Positions 8,481 through 17,092 of a DNA stretch of 64,000 nucleotides are shown here, piece by piece. This DNA is from JAKGBX01 sp965366835 (GTDB lineage Bacteria; Pseudomonadota; Alphaproteobacteria; Rhodobacterales; Rhodobacteraceae), in assembly GCA_965366835.1 (NCBI GenBank), contig CBDUGF010000002.1:1-64000 (forward strand), given 5' to 3'. A program made the position numbers and the translations under genes. How positions within the stretch are numbered: the stretch's first letter is position 1; each line of letters begins with the position of its first letter. The notes beneath the pieces are model-generated. The model made no database searches and had not been told where the DNA came from. It saw nothing but the letters and a program-made list of their open reading frames with translations.

Positions 8481-9071
8481 TCACGCGACCGGATGCAACA
8501 CCACCCGCGTATGCAGCGGGACACGATTGTAGAGGCCGATCATCTGGTCGTTGACCAGACGGGCGCAGCCATTCGATACCCGGCGAACGAGGGTCGAGGG
8601 ATCGTTGGTTCCATGAATCCGGAGCATCGTGTCGCCCCGCCCCGGCTGAAACAGATAGAGCGCCCGCGCGCCGAGCGGGTTGTTGATCCCGCCCGGCAGA
8701 CCATTCGAAAACCGGGCATACTGATCCGGTTGCCGTTTGATCATCGCTGCTGTGGGTTTCCAGCTTGGCCATTCTCTCCGGGCTCCGACGAAAAACGCGC
8801 CCGCTTCGTAGAGGCCGGGGCGCCCGATGCCAATCTTGTAGCGAATCGCCTTGTCGTCCGGCAGCGTCCAGTAAAGAGAAAACTGATCGGGATCGACATG
8901 TATCTCGAACGGCTCAAATCCGGCCGTGGTCGCAACCACGCGCGGCAGGAGCTCCTCAGAAAGCGCATAGTCGGGGATCAATTCGTCATGTGCGCGCAGA
9001 GGTGTCGCAACCGTAAGGGCCGAAACGGCCAGGCCACCCGTCAAAAAGCTGCGCCGTCTCATCGGGCTCAC
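8481..9071 (-). CDS. L,D-transpeptidase (YkuD family), second paralogue
   Basis: A 196-residue YkuD enzyme. The signal is Tat-like, with MRRRSFLTGG (residues 4-13) and cleavage near LRA-HDE (27-28). The active site is HGTNDP (153-158) and VSNGCARL with nucleophile Cys169; unlike its paralogue at 4997 it keeps Arg after the Cys (GCAR). The ribosome site lies inside ccmI, since the ATG overlaps the ccmI stop by 4 bp, so it is the last gene of the ccmF-G-H-I transcript. It is convergent with the DsbD/ScsB gene, 14 bp apart. Linkage of a transpeptidase to cytochrome c assembly is unusual. Confidence 0.88.
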   Translation of the reverse strand: MSPMRRRSFLTGGLAVSALTVATPLRAHDELIPDYALSEELLPRVVATTAGFEPFEIHVDPDQFSLYWTLPDDKAIRYKIGIGRPGLYEAGAFFVGARREWPSWKPTAAMIKRQPDQYARFSNGLPGGINNPLGARALYLFQPGRGDTMLRIHGTNDPSTLVRRVSNGCARLVNDQMIGLYNRVPLHTRVVLHPVA

Positions 9072-10222
9072 CCTTTCAATTCCGACAAGGCCCGCTCAAC
9101 CTCTGCGCGCCTCGGGTCGTTGCTCGGAGCATCGCGAAGCAAGGCGCTCGCTGTCTCGTAGGCCGAGATCGCATTCTGGCGTTCCCCCAGGACGGAATAG
9201 GCATTTGCCAGCCTCATCCAGCCATCGAGGTCGTCGGGCTCGTCTTCAAGCCGCGCCGCAAGCCGTTCCACCATCGAACGGATGAACCCTGCGCGATCCT
9301 CTTGCGTCATGTCCCGGGCCGCCGCGACATCGGCAGCGGAAGGTCCGGGTGCGGCCATTGGTGCAAAGTCGGCGAGAGTCAAAGCCGGACGGCCGATCCC
9401 GGCCCCCAGCCGGTTCGCCTCGTCCACAAAGCTTTCCATCCAGGGTGCAAAGCCGTCGGCGGACTCCAGTCGCGACACCAGCAGATCATGCGCACCGGTC
9501 TCGTTTCCGGCCTGGCCGAGGGCCATGGCCTTGAAAAAAGCTGCGGCAGGGTTGGCCGGATTCACCTCCAGGGCGGTGTCGATTGCCGCCGTTGCCCGGG
9601 GCGTGATGACACCGTTTTCCGCCCGGATCAGAGCCTCGGCCAACATCGACCAGGTTGCCGAGTTGGCCTCCTCGCGGCTTGAGACCGTCTCGAATGCCAA
9701 CACGGCTTCGTCAAAATTTCCCATGCGCATATAGGTCTGCCCAAGCAGCATCCAGCCGTCGCTCGGGCCTCCCGCCGGATCATCGCTGAGCCGCGCGAAA
9801 AGCTTCCGGGCGAGCTCTGCAATCTTCGCGTCCTCTTCGCGCGCCGCCTGAAGCTCGGCGACAGGAGGATTCGACATCCCCGGCGCGCCGTTGATCGCAT
9901 AATAGCCGATCGCGAGAAAGGGAACGAACACGGCCGAAACCAAAATGGCAGACCTGCCCTCTCCCGACGGCCGTGCCCCCGGATCCGCCGGCTTCCGCGA
10001 CAACGTCAAAATCCGCCGCTTGATCTCCAGACGGGCCGCAGCCGCCTCGTCCGCCGAAAGCAACCCGCGGTTACGGTCTCTTTGTACCTCGTCCAGCTGG
10101 TCGATCAGAACCGCCGATGTCCCATCCTTGACCACCGCTGCGCCCTTGCCCCGCGCCAACAGCGGCCAGACCGTGAACAGAACCGCGGCCAGGGCCAACA
10201 CAATGAAACCGATCCAGATCAT
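9068..10222 (-). CDS. ccmI: cytochrome c biogenesis protein CcmI (CycH)
   Basis: A 384-residue apocytochrome c chaperone of system I. Two N-terminal membrane helices (about residues 2-20 and 88-108) flank the cytoplasmic loop typical of CcmI. A periplasmic part follows with TPR-like repeats, for example GGPSDGWMLLGQTYMRMG and DDLDGWMRLANAYSVLG (about 153-175 and 325-350). It binds the C-terminus of apocytochromes and hands them to CcmF/CcmH. It overlaps ccmH by 4 bp upstream and the L,D-transpeptidase gene by 4 bp downstream. Confidence 0.9.
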   Translation of the reverse strand: MIWIGFIVLALAAVLFTVWPLLARGKGAAVVKDGTSAVLIDQLDEVQRDRNRGLLSADEAAAARLEIKRRILTLSRKPADPGARPSGEGRSAILVSAVFVPFLAIGYYAINGAPGMSNPPVAELQAAREEDAKIAELARKLFARLSDDPAGGPSDGWMLLGQTYMRMGNFDEAVLAFETVSSREEANSATWSMLAEALIRAENGVITPRATAAIDTALEVNPANPAAAFFKAMALGQAGNETGAHDLLVSRLESADGFAPWMESFVDEANRLGAGIGRPALTLADFAPMAAPGPSAADVAAARDMTQEDRAGFIRSMVERLAARLEDEPDDLDGWMRLANAYSVLGERQNAISAYETASALLRDAPSNDPRRAEVERALSELKG

Positions 10223-10695
10223 GATGTGCCTCCATGTTTTTCGGCCTTGATGAAGCGTGCAACCTGCTGCTCTTCTGCTTCGCTCAATCCGTTGCCCGCA
10301 GGCATTTTTCGGCCGCGCATCACGACGCTCAGACCGAAGAACGCGGCAATGACCGCCAGTAGCGGCGGCGCGATCCAGAGCGCATAGGTTTCGGGTTTGA
10401 ATGGCGGTTTCAGAAGAACATAATCGCCATAGCGCGCCTGGATGAAGGCAAGCACGTCTTCGTCGCGATCGCCTTCCAGCAGCCGTTCCCGAACCAGAAG
10501 CCGCAAATCTCGGGCAACGCCGGCATTGGAACTGTCGATGTCCTGGTTCTGGCAGACGACACAGCGCAATTGACGCGATATTTCGCGCGCCCGGGCTTCC
10601 AGCTCAGGGTCCGCAAGCATCTCGTCCGGTTCAACCGCCAGTGCGGATAAGGGCAGGAAGACGGCGAGAATTACCCATAAAAACAATCGTCTCAT
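10219..10695 (-). CDS. ccmH: cytochrome c-type biogenesis protein CcmH (CycL)
   Basis: A 158-residue thioredoxin-like partner of the heme lyase. The signal peptide spans residues 1-20, the redox pair is in RCVVCQNQ (C45, C48), as in the conserved LRCLVCQNQ motif, and a C-terminal helix lies at about residues 108-126. It reduces the apocytochrome CXXCH disulfide before heme attachment. The ATG at 10695 shares one base with the ccmG stop; longer in-frame starts run back into ccmG and are rejected. Confidence 0.93.
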   Translation of the reverse strand: MRRLFLWVILAVFLPLSALAVEPDEMLADPELEARAREISRQLRCVVCQNQDIDSSNAGVARDLRLLVRERLLEGDRDEDVLAFIQARYGDYVLLKPPFKPETYALWIAPPLLAVIAAFFGLSVVMRGRKMPAGNGLSEAEEQQVARFIKAEKHGGTS

Positions 10696-11258
10696 CAGCT
10701 GCTCCTGTCTTCGAAAGCACCGGCTTGCGCCAGTGCCGCGCGGAACTTGGCGACCGCTTCTTCCCCGACAACCGGGCCGACATAGCGGTAGAGCACCGTC
10801 CCGTCCGGCCCGACGATGAAGGTTTCCGGTACGCCCGAAATTCCCCATTCGATCCCCGCCCTGCCGGTAATGTCGGAGCCGATGCGCTCATAAGGGTTGC
10901 CAAGATCGGACAGCCAGCGCACCGCATCTTTCGGCTTGTCCTTGTAGTTGATGCCGAAAAGCCGGATGCCGTCGCGCTCGACGAAGCCGGTCAGAACCGA
11001 GTGCTCGGCGCGGCATGGCACGCACCAGGAGGCGAACACATTGACCACGACCGGTCGCGCATTGGCGATCAAATCCGAGCGCGCAAGACCGGGCGTTTCC
11101 AGTCCGTCCACCGGGGCAAGATCAAACGCCGGTGCGGGCTGAGAAATCAGCATCGATGGCAGCGCGCTTGGGTCGCGTTCCGGGTTGAGACCCCAAAGGA
11201 AAAATCCTCCAAAGATCAGCGCGATGACGAGCGGAGCGAAAGCGACAATTCGTTTCAT
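10695..11258 (-). CDS. ccmG: CcmG/DsbE thiol:disulfide interchange protein
   Basis: A 187-residue membrane-anchored thioredoxin-fold protein. The N-terminal anchor is residues 5-23; the active site FASWCVPCRAEH has Cys79 and Cys82; the downstream region YGVPETFIVG-like (here ISGVPETFIVG) supplies the cis-proline. It keeps apocytochrome heme-site cysteines reduced together with CcmH, drawing electrons from a DsbD/CcdA-type protein, possibly the one at 6340. It lies 3 bp after ccmF. Confidence 0.93.
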   Translation of the reverse strand: MKRIVAFAPLVIALIFGGFFLWGLNPERDPSALPSMLISQPAPAFDLAPVDGLETPGLARSDLIANARPVVVNVFASWCVPCRAEHSVLTGFVERDGIRLFGINYKDKPKDAVRWLSDLGNPYERIGSDITGRAGIEWGISGVPETFIVGPDGTVLYRYVGPVVGEEAVAKFRAALAQAGAFEDRSS

Positions 11259-11261
11259 CGC

Positions 11262-13262
11262 TTATTCCGCTGCAACCGGGTTGTCCGGAACCGCCCCGGT
11301 CCGGCGCGGGGCACCGACCCGAAGGCGCCGGTCCGAAAGCGACAATCCGCCACCGAGCACAAGCATCAGCGAGCCGAGCCAGATGAAATTCACCAGAGGC
11401 TCATAGAGAATGCGCAGCGTCCAGGCGCCGGTTGTCTCGATTTCCTCCGAAGCGGGGTCGGCGATCGAAACGTAAAGATCACCCGCCAACGTCGAACGGA
11501 TCGCGGATTCCGTTGTGGTGCTCCCGGCCACCGGATAGCTTCTGCGTTCCGGGTAAAGCGTGGTCACCATTTCATCCTCGCGGCGCACGGTGAGCGTTCC
11601 GCGATCCGCGACGTAATTAGGGCCGCGATGGCGCTCGATCCCCTCGAATGTCACGTCAAACCCCGCAATCGAGATCACCGAACCGGGCTCGACAAACACC
11701 ACTTGCTCGGACTTCCACGCGCTTGATCCGACAAAGCCGAGAATGGCGACCGCAAGACCGGCATGCGCCATCGTCATCCCGTGAGAAGCGCGTGGCAGCT
11801 TGCGCGCCCGCCGCAGCACTTCGGAAAAGGATACATCGAACAGCCGGATGCGCAGCGCCCATTCTCTCAGGGTTGCAAGGAGCAGCCAGATCGCCAGAAG
11901 AATGGACAAATAGGCGAGAACCGGCCCGCCGCGCTGAAGATACCAGACCGCAAGAGTCGCCAGAACGGCAAGTCCGGCCACGAACCTCGTCCTCTGGAAG
12001 ACACCCCCCAAATCGGCGCGCTTCCAAGATAAATAGGGCCCCAGCCCCATGACAAAGACCAGTGGCAGCATCATCGGGATAAAGGACGCGTTGAAGAACG
12101 GCGGCCCCACCGAAATCTTGTCGCCGGTCACGGCCTCCAGGAACAGCGGGTAAACCGTGCCGAACAGCACCGTCCCGGTTGCCGCCGCGAGGATGAGATT
12201 GTTCACCAGAAGCCCGGCTTCGCGGCTGATCGGTTTGAACAGGCCCCCGGCTTCCATTGTCGGCGCGCGCCAGGCGAAAAGAGCGAGAGAGCCGCCAATG
12301 GATAGCGCGAGCAGCATCAGGATGTAGAGGCCGCGCTGTGGGTCGACAGCAAAGGCGTGCACCGATGTCAAAAGCCCCGAGCGGACTATGAACGTCCCCA
12401 GCAGCGACAGCGAAAAGGTCAGGATCGCCAGGAGGATCGTCCAGCTTTTGAACGCATTGCGCTTTTCCGTCACGATCGCCGAATGCAGCAGCGCAGTTCC
12501 GAGCAGCCATGGCATGAAGCTCACATTCTCGACCGGATCCCAGAACCACCAGCCGCCCCAGCCAAGCTCGTAGTAAGCCCACCACGACCCAAGCGCGATC
12601 CCCGCGGTCAGGCTCATCCACGCCGCCAGCGTCCAGGGCCGTACCCAGCGCGCCCAGGCAGTATCGACCCGCCCTTCCAGCAAAGCCGCGACCGCAAAGG
12701 AAAACACGATCGAGAACCCGACATAACCGAAATAGAGCAGCGGCGGATGCATGGCCAATCCGATATCCTGAAGCAGGGGGTTGAGATCGTTTCCATCCAC
12801 CGGCGGCGGGAAAACCCGGTCGAAGGGATTCGACGTCAGCAACAGGAACGATACAAAGCCAACGCTGATCCAGGCTTGCACAGACAGGGTGCGCGCCTTC
12901 AACGGTTCGGGAATGCTGGAGCCGAAGAGCGAGACGCCCGCCCCGAAGATCGTCAGGATCAAGACCCAGAGCAGTAGCGAGCCTTCATGGCTGCCCCAGG
13001 TGCCGGCGATCTTGAACAACATCGGCTTCAGGGAATGTGAATTCTCGACGACGTTGCGAACCGTGAAATCGCTGACCATAAAGGATCGCATCAAGGCTGC
13101 AAATGCCACGGCGACGAAAAACATCTGGCCGAGTGCCGATGCCTGCGCCGAGCGCATCCAGAGCAGGTTGCCGCGCGACGCGCCGAGGATAGGAACCACG
13201 CTTTGAAACAGCGCAAGCGCCAATGTCAGCGCCAGGGCGAAATGGCCGATTTCGGGGATCAT
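11262..13262 (-). CDS. ccmF: heme lyase CcmF
   Basis: A 666-residue polytopic inner-membrane protein that attaches heme to apocytochromes c. The tryptophan-rich WWD signature is clear (GWGGWWFWDPVENVSFMPWL, about residues 233-252), and there are about 14 hydrophobic segments. The ATG at 13262 gives the usual start MIPEIGHFAL; an ATG two codons upstream is possible. It is the first gene of the leftward ccmF-ccmG-ccmH-ccmI unit. ccmABCDE are not in the window. Confidence 0.93.
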   Translation of the reverse strand: MIPEIGHFALALTLALALFQSVVPILGASRGNLLWMRSAQASALGQMFFVAVAFAALMRSFMVSDFTVRNVVENSHSLKPMLFKIAGTWGSHEGSLLLWVLILTIFGAGVSLFGSSIPEPLKARTLSVQAWISVGFVSFLLLTSNPFDRVFPPPVDGNDLNPLLQDIGLAMHPPLLYFGYVGFSIVFSFAVAALLEGRVDTAWARWVRPWTLAAWMSLTAGIALGSWWAYYELGWGGWWFWDPVENVSFMPWLLGTALLHSAIVTEKRNAFKSWTILLAILTFSLSLLGTFIVRSGLLTSVHAFAVDPQRGLYILMLLALSIGGSLALFAWRAPTMEAGGLFKPISREAGLLVNNLILAAATGTVLFGTVYPLFLEAVTGDKISVGPPFFNASFIPMMLPLVFVMGLGPYLSWKRADLGGVFQRTRFVAGLAVLATLAVWYLQRGGPVLAYLSILLAIWLLLATLREWALRIRLFDVSFSEVLRRARKLPRASHGMTMAHAGLAVAILGFVGSSAWKSEQVVFVEPGSVISIAGFDVTFEGIERHRGPNYVADRGTLTVRREDEMVTTLYPERRSYPVAGSTTTESAIRSTLAGDLYVSIADPASEEIETTGAWTLRILYEPLVNFIWLGSLMLVLGGGLSLSDRRLRVGAPRRTGAVPDNPVAAE

Positions 13263-13329
13263 GTGCAATACCTGTCATTCTGAATTGGGGTCATGCGCCA
13301 AAGCCGCAACCCGCAGGGCGGCATCAGTG

Positions 13330-13647
13330 TCAGTCTTCGAGGGCGGTCTTGCGCTTCTTGAACTCGTCCTCGTCGATCTCGCCTTTGGCAAAACGCTCCT
13401 TGAGGATGTTCATCGCATCCGACTGCCCACGCCCGCTCCTGCCATCGCCGAACCAACGCACCGCGACAACGATCAGCGCGATGATGACGGCCCAGAAGAC
13501 CAACATCATGAGACCGCCAAACATTCCGTATCCTCCGCCCCACATCATGTGATCGTGGCCCCACGCGCCATCGCCGCGCTGATCGGCATAGGCCGTTGAA
13601 GCCGCTAAAGACGCTGCTGTCACCGCGATTTTGAATGTTTTCCACAT
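13330..13647 (-). CDS. SHOCT-domain membrane protein
   Basis: A 105-residue protein from the ATG at 13647, with a GGAGAATG ribosome site. The signal peptide is residues 1-21. A Met/Gly/His-rich patch (GHDHMMWGGGYGMFGG, about 29-44) leads into one membrane helix (about 45-64). The C-terminal SHOCT domain has the pattern AMNILKERFAKGEIDEDEF (about 77-95). SHOCT proteins of this type are common near copper and heavy-metal genes. It follows the sensor kinase gene by 4 bp and is probably co-transcribed with it. Exact role unknown. Confidence 0.8.
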   Translation of the reverse strand: MWKTFKIAVTAASLAASTAYADQRGDGAWGHDHMMWGGGYGMFGGLMMLVFWAVIIALIVVAVRWFGDGRSGRGQSDAMNILKERFAKGEIDEDEFKKRKTALED

Positions 13648-13651
13648 CGTA

Positions 13652-15058
13652 TCATTCTCCTTTTCCTTGAACGGCATCTCCGGCAAGCGGGATCACGACG
13701 GTTGCCCGCAACCCGCCCTCCTGCCGGTTTGCCAATGAAATATCGCCACCATGTGCACGGATGATGGTTCGGGCGATCGAGAGCCCGAGGCCATGCCCCC
13801 CGGTTTCGAGGGATCGCGATTCCTCGAGCCGGTAGAACGGATCGAATACCCGCTCCAGTTCAGTTCCGGGGATGCCCGGGCCATCGTCTTCGACAGTGAT
13901 CACCAGCTCATGTTGTTGTTTCAAATACACAACCCGCGCTGTCCCGCCGTAGCGCGTGGCGTTTACGATGACATTGCGCAGGGCACGCCGAAAGGAATTG
14001 GGGCGAATGCGCGCCCGGATTTCCGGGCCTTGCGCGAGATCGAATTTCTCCACCATGTCGGCACGCAGCGATCCCAGGAAATCGCCGACAATCACTTCTT
14101 CGGCTTTTTCCGATCCAGTCAGGCCGCGCGCGAATGTCAGCGTCGCCTCGACCATGGTCTGCATCTCCTCGATCGAAGCGACGAGACTGTCACGCGTTTC
14201 GGCCTCGTCAACCAACTCGGCTCTGACACGCATGGCGGTGAGCGGGGATCGAAGATCATGTCCCAACGCAGCCAGAAGCCTGGTTCGGTCGGCAACGAAA
14301 CGTGTCAGGCGGTCCTGCATCCGGTTGAACGCGGTTGTCAGGTTCCGCACCTCTTTCGGGCCGGACATCGGCAAGTCGGTCACTTCTTCTCCGCGGCCAA
14401 GATTGTCGGCAGCTTTCACCAGCCGTTGCAGCGGCCCGGTCAACCGCGTGAACAGGAACCAGAAGGCCACGACAAGAATCAGTGCCGCCGTCAGCGCAAA
14501 GGTCAGCGTGGAAAACAGCGGCCATTGCAGCGGCGGACGCTCGAAGCGGGTGCCGACGTTCAGCCACTGGCCGCTCGAAAGCGCGATCGACAGGTTCATT
14601 TCGACGGCCGACATCTCGCCGCGCATCATCGCCATGTGCATCTCGGCCATTTCCATCGACAAATGCGGCAGCGGCAGGATCTGGCCTTCGATCTGATGCA
14701 GCTCGACGCGAATGTCGCGGCTATAGGTATCGCCCAACAACGTCCGGACCCGGGATTCGACCAGCCCGCCATCCGAATGAACGGTGTGGTTCACGATCGG
14801 CCCATCCGACAAGTCGAAACGAACCAGCGGAGAATTGGCGGCACGCAGGATCGAGGCGTGCAGATCCACAGGCGCCTCTTCCAGCAGCCGGGCGACATTC
14901 GCGGCCCGCCCTGCCGCCTCGAAACCGAGCGCGGCGCGTATCGCCAGGCTGCGCTCATCTACGAACAGCCACAGGCTGATCACCTGCGCCACGGCCAGGG
15001 CCGCCACGATCAGAACGATCAGCTGAACTCGCAGGCTATCGAACGGCCGCCGCATCAT
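13652..15058 (-). CDS. sensor histidine kinase, probable copper sensor
   Basis: A 468-residue membrane kinase. TM1 is about residues 11-33 and TM2 about 184-204, with a periplasmic sensor loop between them containing MEMAEMHMAMMRGEMSAVEM (135-154), a Met/His-rich stretch suited to Cu(I)/Ag(I). HAMP follows (about 205-258). The phosphoacceptor is His267 in GHDLRSPLTAMR, and the ATPase domain has NATRYGG, DDGPGIPG and GHGLGLSIA. The GHDLRSPL form resembles the EnvZ/RstB-type group. It overlaps the response regulator gene by 4 bp. Copper sensing is inferred from the loop and the surrounding genes. Confidence 0.88.
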   Translation of the reverse strand: MMRRPFDSLRVQLIVLIVAALAVAQVISLWLFVDERSLAIRAALGFEAAGRAANVARLLEEAPVDLHASILRAANSPLVRFDLSDGPIVNHTVHSDGGLVESRVRTLLGDTYSRDIRVELHQIEGQILPLPHLSMEMAEMHMAMMRGEMSAVEMNLSIALSSGQWLNVGTRFERPPLQWPLFSTLTFALTAALILVVAFWFLFTRLTGPLQRLVKAADNLGRGEEVTDLPMSGPKEVRNLTTAFNRMQDRLTRFVADRTRLLAALGHDLRSPLTAMRVRAELVDEAETRDSLVASIEEMQTMVEATLTFARGLTGSEKAEEVIVGDFLGSLRADMVEKFDLAQGPEIRARIRPNSFRRALRNVIVNATRYGGTARVVYLKQQHELVITVEDDGPGIPGTELERVFDPFYRLEESRSLETGGHGLGLSIARTIIRAHGGDISLANRQEGGLRATVVIPLAGDAVQGKGE

Positions 15059-15777
15059 TCGATGACCTCAACATCTGCGGCCAGGCAATATCCACCGTTG
15101 CGAACGGTGGTGATGATCCTCGGGCGAAGCACGTCCGGCTCGATCTTGCGCCGGAGCCGGCTGATCTGGTTGTCGATCGTCCGGTCCAGCGGTCCGGCGG
15201 TGCGCCCCGCGGTGAGATCGAGCAGCTGATCACGGCTCAGAACCATGCGCGCACGTTCCAGAAGGACCGTCAAAAGCTTGAAATCCGCTGTCGTCAACGG
15301 AGTTTTTTCGCCGCTCTCGCCGATCAGGACATGCTGGTCGGCGTCCAGGACCAGATGCGCGAACCGCACGGTTTTCCCGGCAAACTCCCCGGCATGCAGT
15401 TCCGTCTGCTCGCTTCGCCGCAACACCGCCTTGATCCGCGCCAACAGCTCGCGCGGGTTGAATGGCTTGCTCACATAGTCATCGGCACCGATTTCCAGAC
15501 CCACGATGCGGTCGGTCTCCTCGCCCAGCGCCGTCAGCAAGATGATGGGTATCTTCTGCTTGGCAGAGAGCCGCTGACAGACCGACAGACCGCTTTCTCC
15601 GGGCATCATTACATCGAGCACCAAGAGATCGAAATGCCCCGCCGCAAGTTTGGCGTCCATGTCATGCGCGTCTTTGGCGGCCGTGGCGCGCATACCGTTC
15701 TTCTCGAGAAAGCGCGAAACGCTTTCCCGGATCTCTTTATGATCATCAACCACCAGGATGTGCGGAGCCTCGGACAT
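15055..15777 (-). CDS. OmpR-family response regulator
   Basis: A 240-residue two-component regulator. The receiver domain has acidic pocket VVDDH (9-13), phosphoacceptor Asp55 in VLDVMMPGESG, and the conserved Lys in ADDYVSKPFNPREL. A winged-helix DNA-binding domain follows (about 140-235, RDQLLDLTAGRTAGPLDRTIDNQISRLRRKIE region). It is the first gene of the leftward regulator-kinase-SHOCT unit, divergent from the Met-rich EF-hand gene 171 bp away, so it probably controls both directions of this intergenic region. Confidence 0.92.
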   Translation of the reverse strand: MSEAPHILVVDDHKEIRESVSRFLEKNGMRATAAKDAHDMDAKLAAGHFDLLVLDVMMPGESGLSVCQRLSAKQKIPIILLTALGEETDRIVGLEIGADDYVSKPFNPRELLARIKAVLRRSEQTELHAGEFAGKTVRFAHLVLDADQHVLIGESGEKTPLTTADFKLLTVLLERARMVLSRDQLLDLTAGRTAGPLDRTIDNQISRLRRKIEPDVLRPRIITTVRNGGYCLAADVEVIE

Positions 15778-15790
15778 ATTTTCCCTTTTA

Positions 15791-15809
15791 GTGAAAGCGT
15801 TTGTGAAAG
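15791..15809. promoter_or_regulatory. direct repeat, candidate response-regulator site
   Basis: GTGAAAG occurs at 15791-15797 and again at 15803-15809, a 12-bp period. OmpR-family regulators usually bind tandem repeats with about one helical turn of spacing. The repeat lies 14-32 bp upstream of the regulator start codon in the divergent intergenic region, so autoregulation is possible. Support is limited to this pattern. Confidence 0.3.
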
Positions 15810-15948
15810 GTCAGGGCCAGTTTTGTCACCAATTGTATCAGGACCGGCGTCCTGCGACAGGCCATTACAAAACCCTTCGTGCAGGTCATTCAATTTCGGC
15901 TTTTCATGCCGATTTGAAAGCCACCGAAACCAGACATGTGAGGACAAG

Positions 15949-16593
15949 ATGAAAACGTTCACAGCAATTGCGACAGCACTCGCGCTATCGACGGCATCCG
16001 CCGGCATTGCCTTCGCCGAAACCGGCCATGGGCACGGCCCCGGCCCCGGCGCTGCAAAAGCCGGCCCCGGCGCCGCGATGCAAGGCGGCGGCCACGACAT
16101 GATGCAGAAGATGATGCGTATGCATGCCGGCATGATGGGTGGCTCCGGCATGGGCCAGATCGGCATGATGGACCAGGACATGATGCGGATGATGGGCGCT
16201 GGCGGCATGCCCGGAATGTCCGGCGCGGCAGGCTCGATGATGAGCATGTTCGATACCGACGGCGATGGAACGGTCACCCCCGAGGAAGCACATGGGCAGC
16301 TCCAATCAATGCACGAAAGCTTTGATGCAAACGGGGATGGCACCCTTACCATTGACGAGTTCGAAACCCTGCACAGCTCGATGATCCGTGAAAGCATGGT
16401 CGATCGGTTTCAGCACCTCGACGCTGATGGCGACGGGAAGATCACCGCGGGGGAAATGACGAGTCCGGCAGACCGGATGGAGCGCATGAAAATGATGTCT
16501 GACGGCATGATGGGCGGTACCGGCGGCAGCATGATGAACGGCGCCGGTAGCGGCATGATGAATGGCGCCTCTGACGACACCGACAGCAACTGA
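15949..16593 (+). CDS. exported Met-rich EF-hand protein
   Basis: A 214-residue protein starting at the ATG at 15949 (ribosome site TGAGGAC). The signal peptide ends near IAFA-ETG (residue 23). A His/Gly/Pro stretch (GHGHGPGPG) is followed by a Met-rich region (about residues 47-98) with many MM, GM and MG pairs. Three EF-hand loops follow: DTDGDGTVTPEE, DANGDGTLTIDE and DADGDGKITAGE (about 103-175). The tail is again Met/Gly-rich (MMGGTGGSMM). A plausible role is periplasmic copper sequestration modulated by Ca2+, but that is inference. It starts the rightward arm of the copper region, divergent from the two-component system. Confidence 0.85.
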   Translation: MKTFTAIATALALSTASAGIAFAETGHGHGPGPGAAKAGPGAAMQGGGHDMMQKMMRMHAGMMGGSGMGQIGMMDQDMMRMMGAGGMPGMSGAAGSMMSMFDTDGDGTVTPEEAHGQLQSMHESFDANGDGTLTIDEFETLHSSMIRESMVDRFQHLDADGDGKITAGEMTSPADRMERMKMMSDGMMGGTGGSMMNGAGSGMMNGASDDTDSN

Positions 16594-16681
16594 AACCCTT
16601 CGTTCAGTTTCTCGCTGCTCCGAGCGGGCGTCACATGAGCGTGACGTTCGCTCGGGGCGAAAACCAAGCAGGAGTATCAAC

Positions 16682-17068
16682 GTGAGCTATACCTACACCC
16701 GTTACTTGCCCGATGTTAACATCGACGATGCCGACATGCGTGTCCGCGAGGCCCTGAAACAGCAGGGTTTTGGCGTTCTGACCGAGATCGACGTGCAACA
16801 GACGATGAAGACAAAAATCGACGTCGACATGGACGGTTATCGCATCCTTGGTGCATGCAACCCCAACATGGCGCATGAGGCCATCGGCCTGGAACCCCGG
16901 ATCGGCGCGATGCTGCCGTGTAACGTGATCCTGCGTACGATAGATGAGGGAACGGAGATCAGCGCGATCGACCCGGTCGCCTCGATGGCTGCGGTGGAAA
17001 ACGCGGACCTCCACGTCGTCGCCGGCAAGGTGCGCGATATGTTGAAAGAAGCTGTCAATAATGCCTGA
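16682..17068 (+). CDS. DUF302 family protein
   Basis: A 128-residue cytoplasmic protein starting with GTG at 16682; GGAG at 16671-16674 sits 7 bp upstream, which decides this start over an ATG 40 codons earlier. The DUF302 pattern is visible: SYTYTRYLP at the start, LKQQGFGVLTEIDVQQT (about 25-41), LGACNPNMAHEAI (about 56-68), LPCNVILR (about 80-87), and a C-terminal helix. The conserved Cys in GACNP and PCNV could bind metal or be redox-active. DUF302 proteins are frequent beside copper and sulfur genes; their function is not established. Confidence 0.85.
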   Translation: MSYTYTRYLPDVNIDDADMRVREALKQQGFGVLTEIDVQQTMKTKIDVDMDGYRILGACNPNMAHEAIGLEPRIGAMLPCNVILRTIDEGTEISAIDPVASMAAVENADLHVVAGKVRDMLKEAVNNA

Positions 17069-17092
17069 ATGAAAGGCCGAGGAGAGATCGCC

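Noticed and set aside
8469..8482. GTGACGCCGGTCAC palindrome between convergent genes
   Set aside because: It is too short, without a T-tract, and overlaps the stop codon of the transpeptidase gene.
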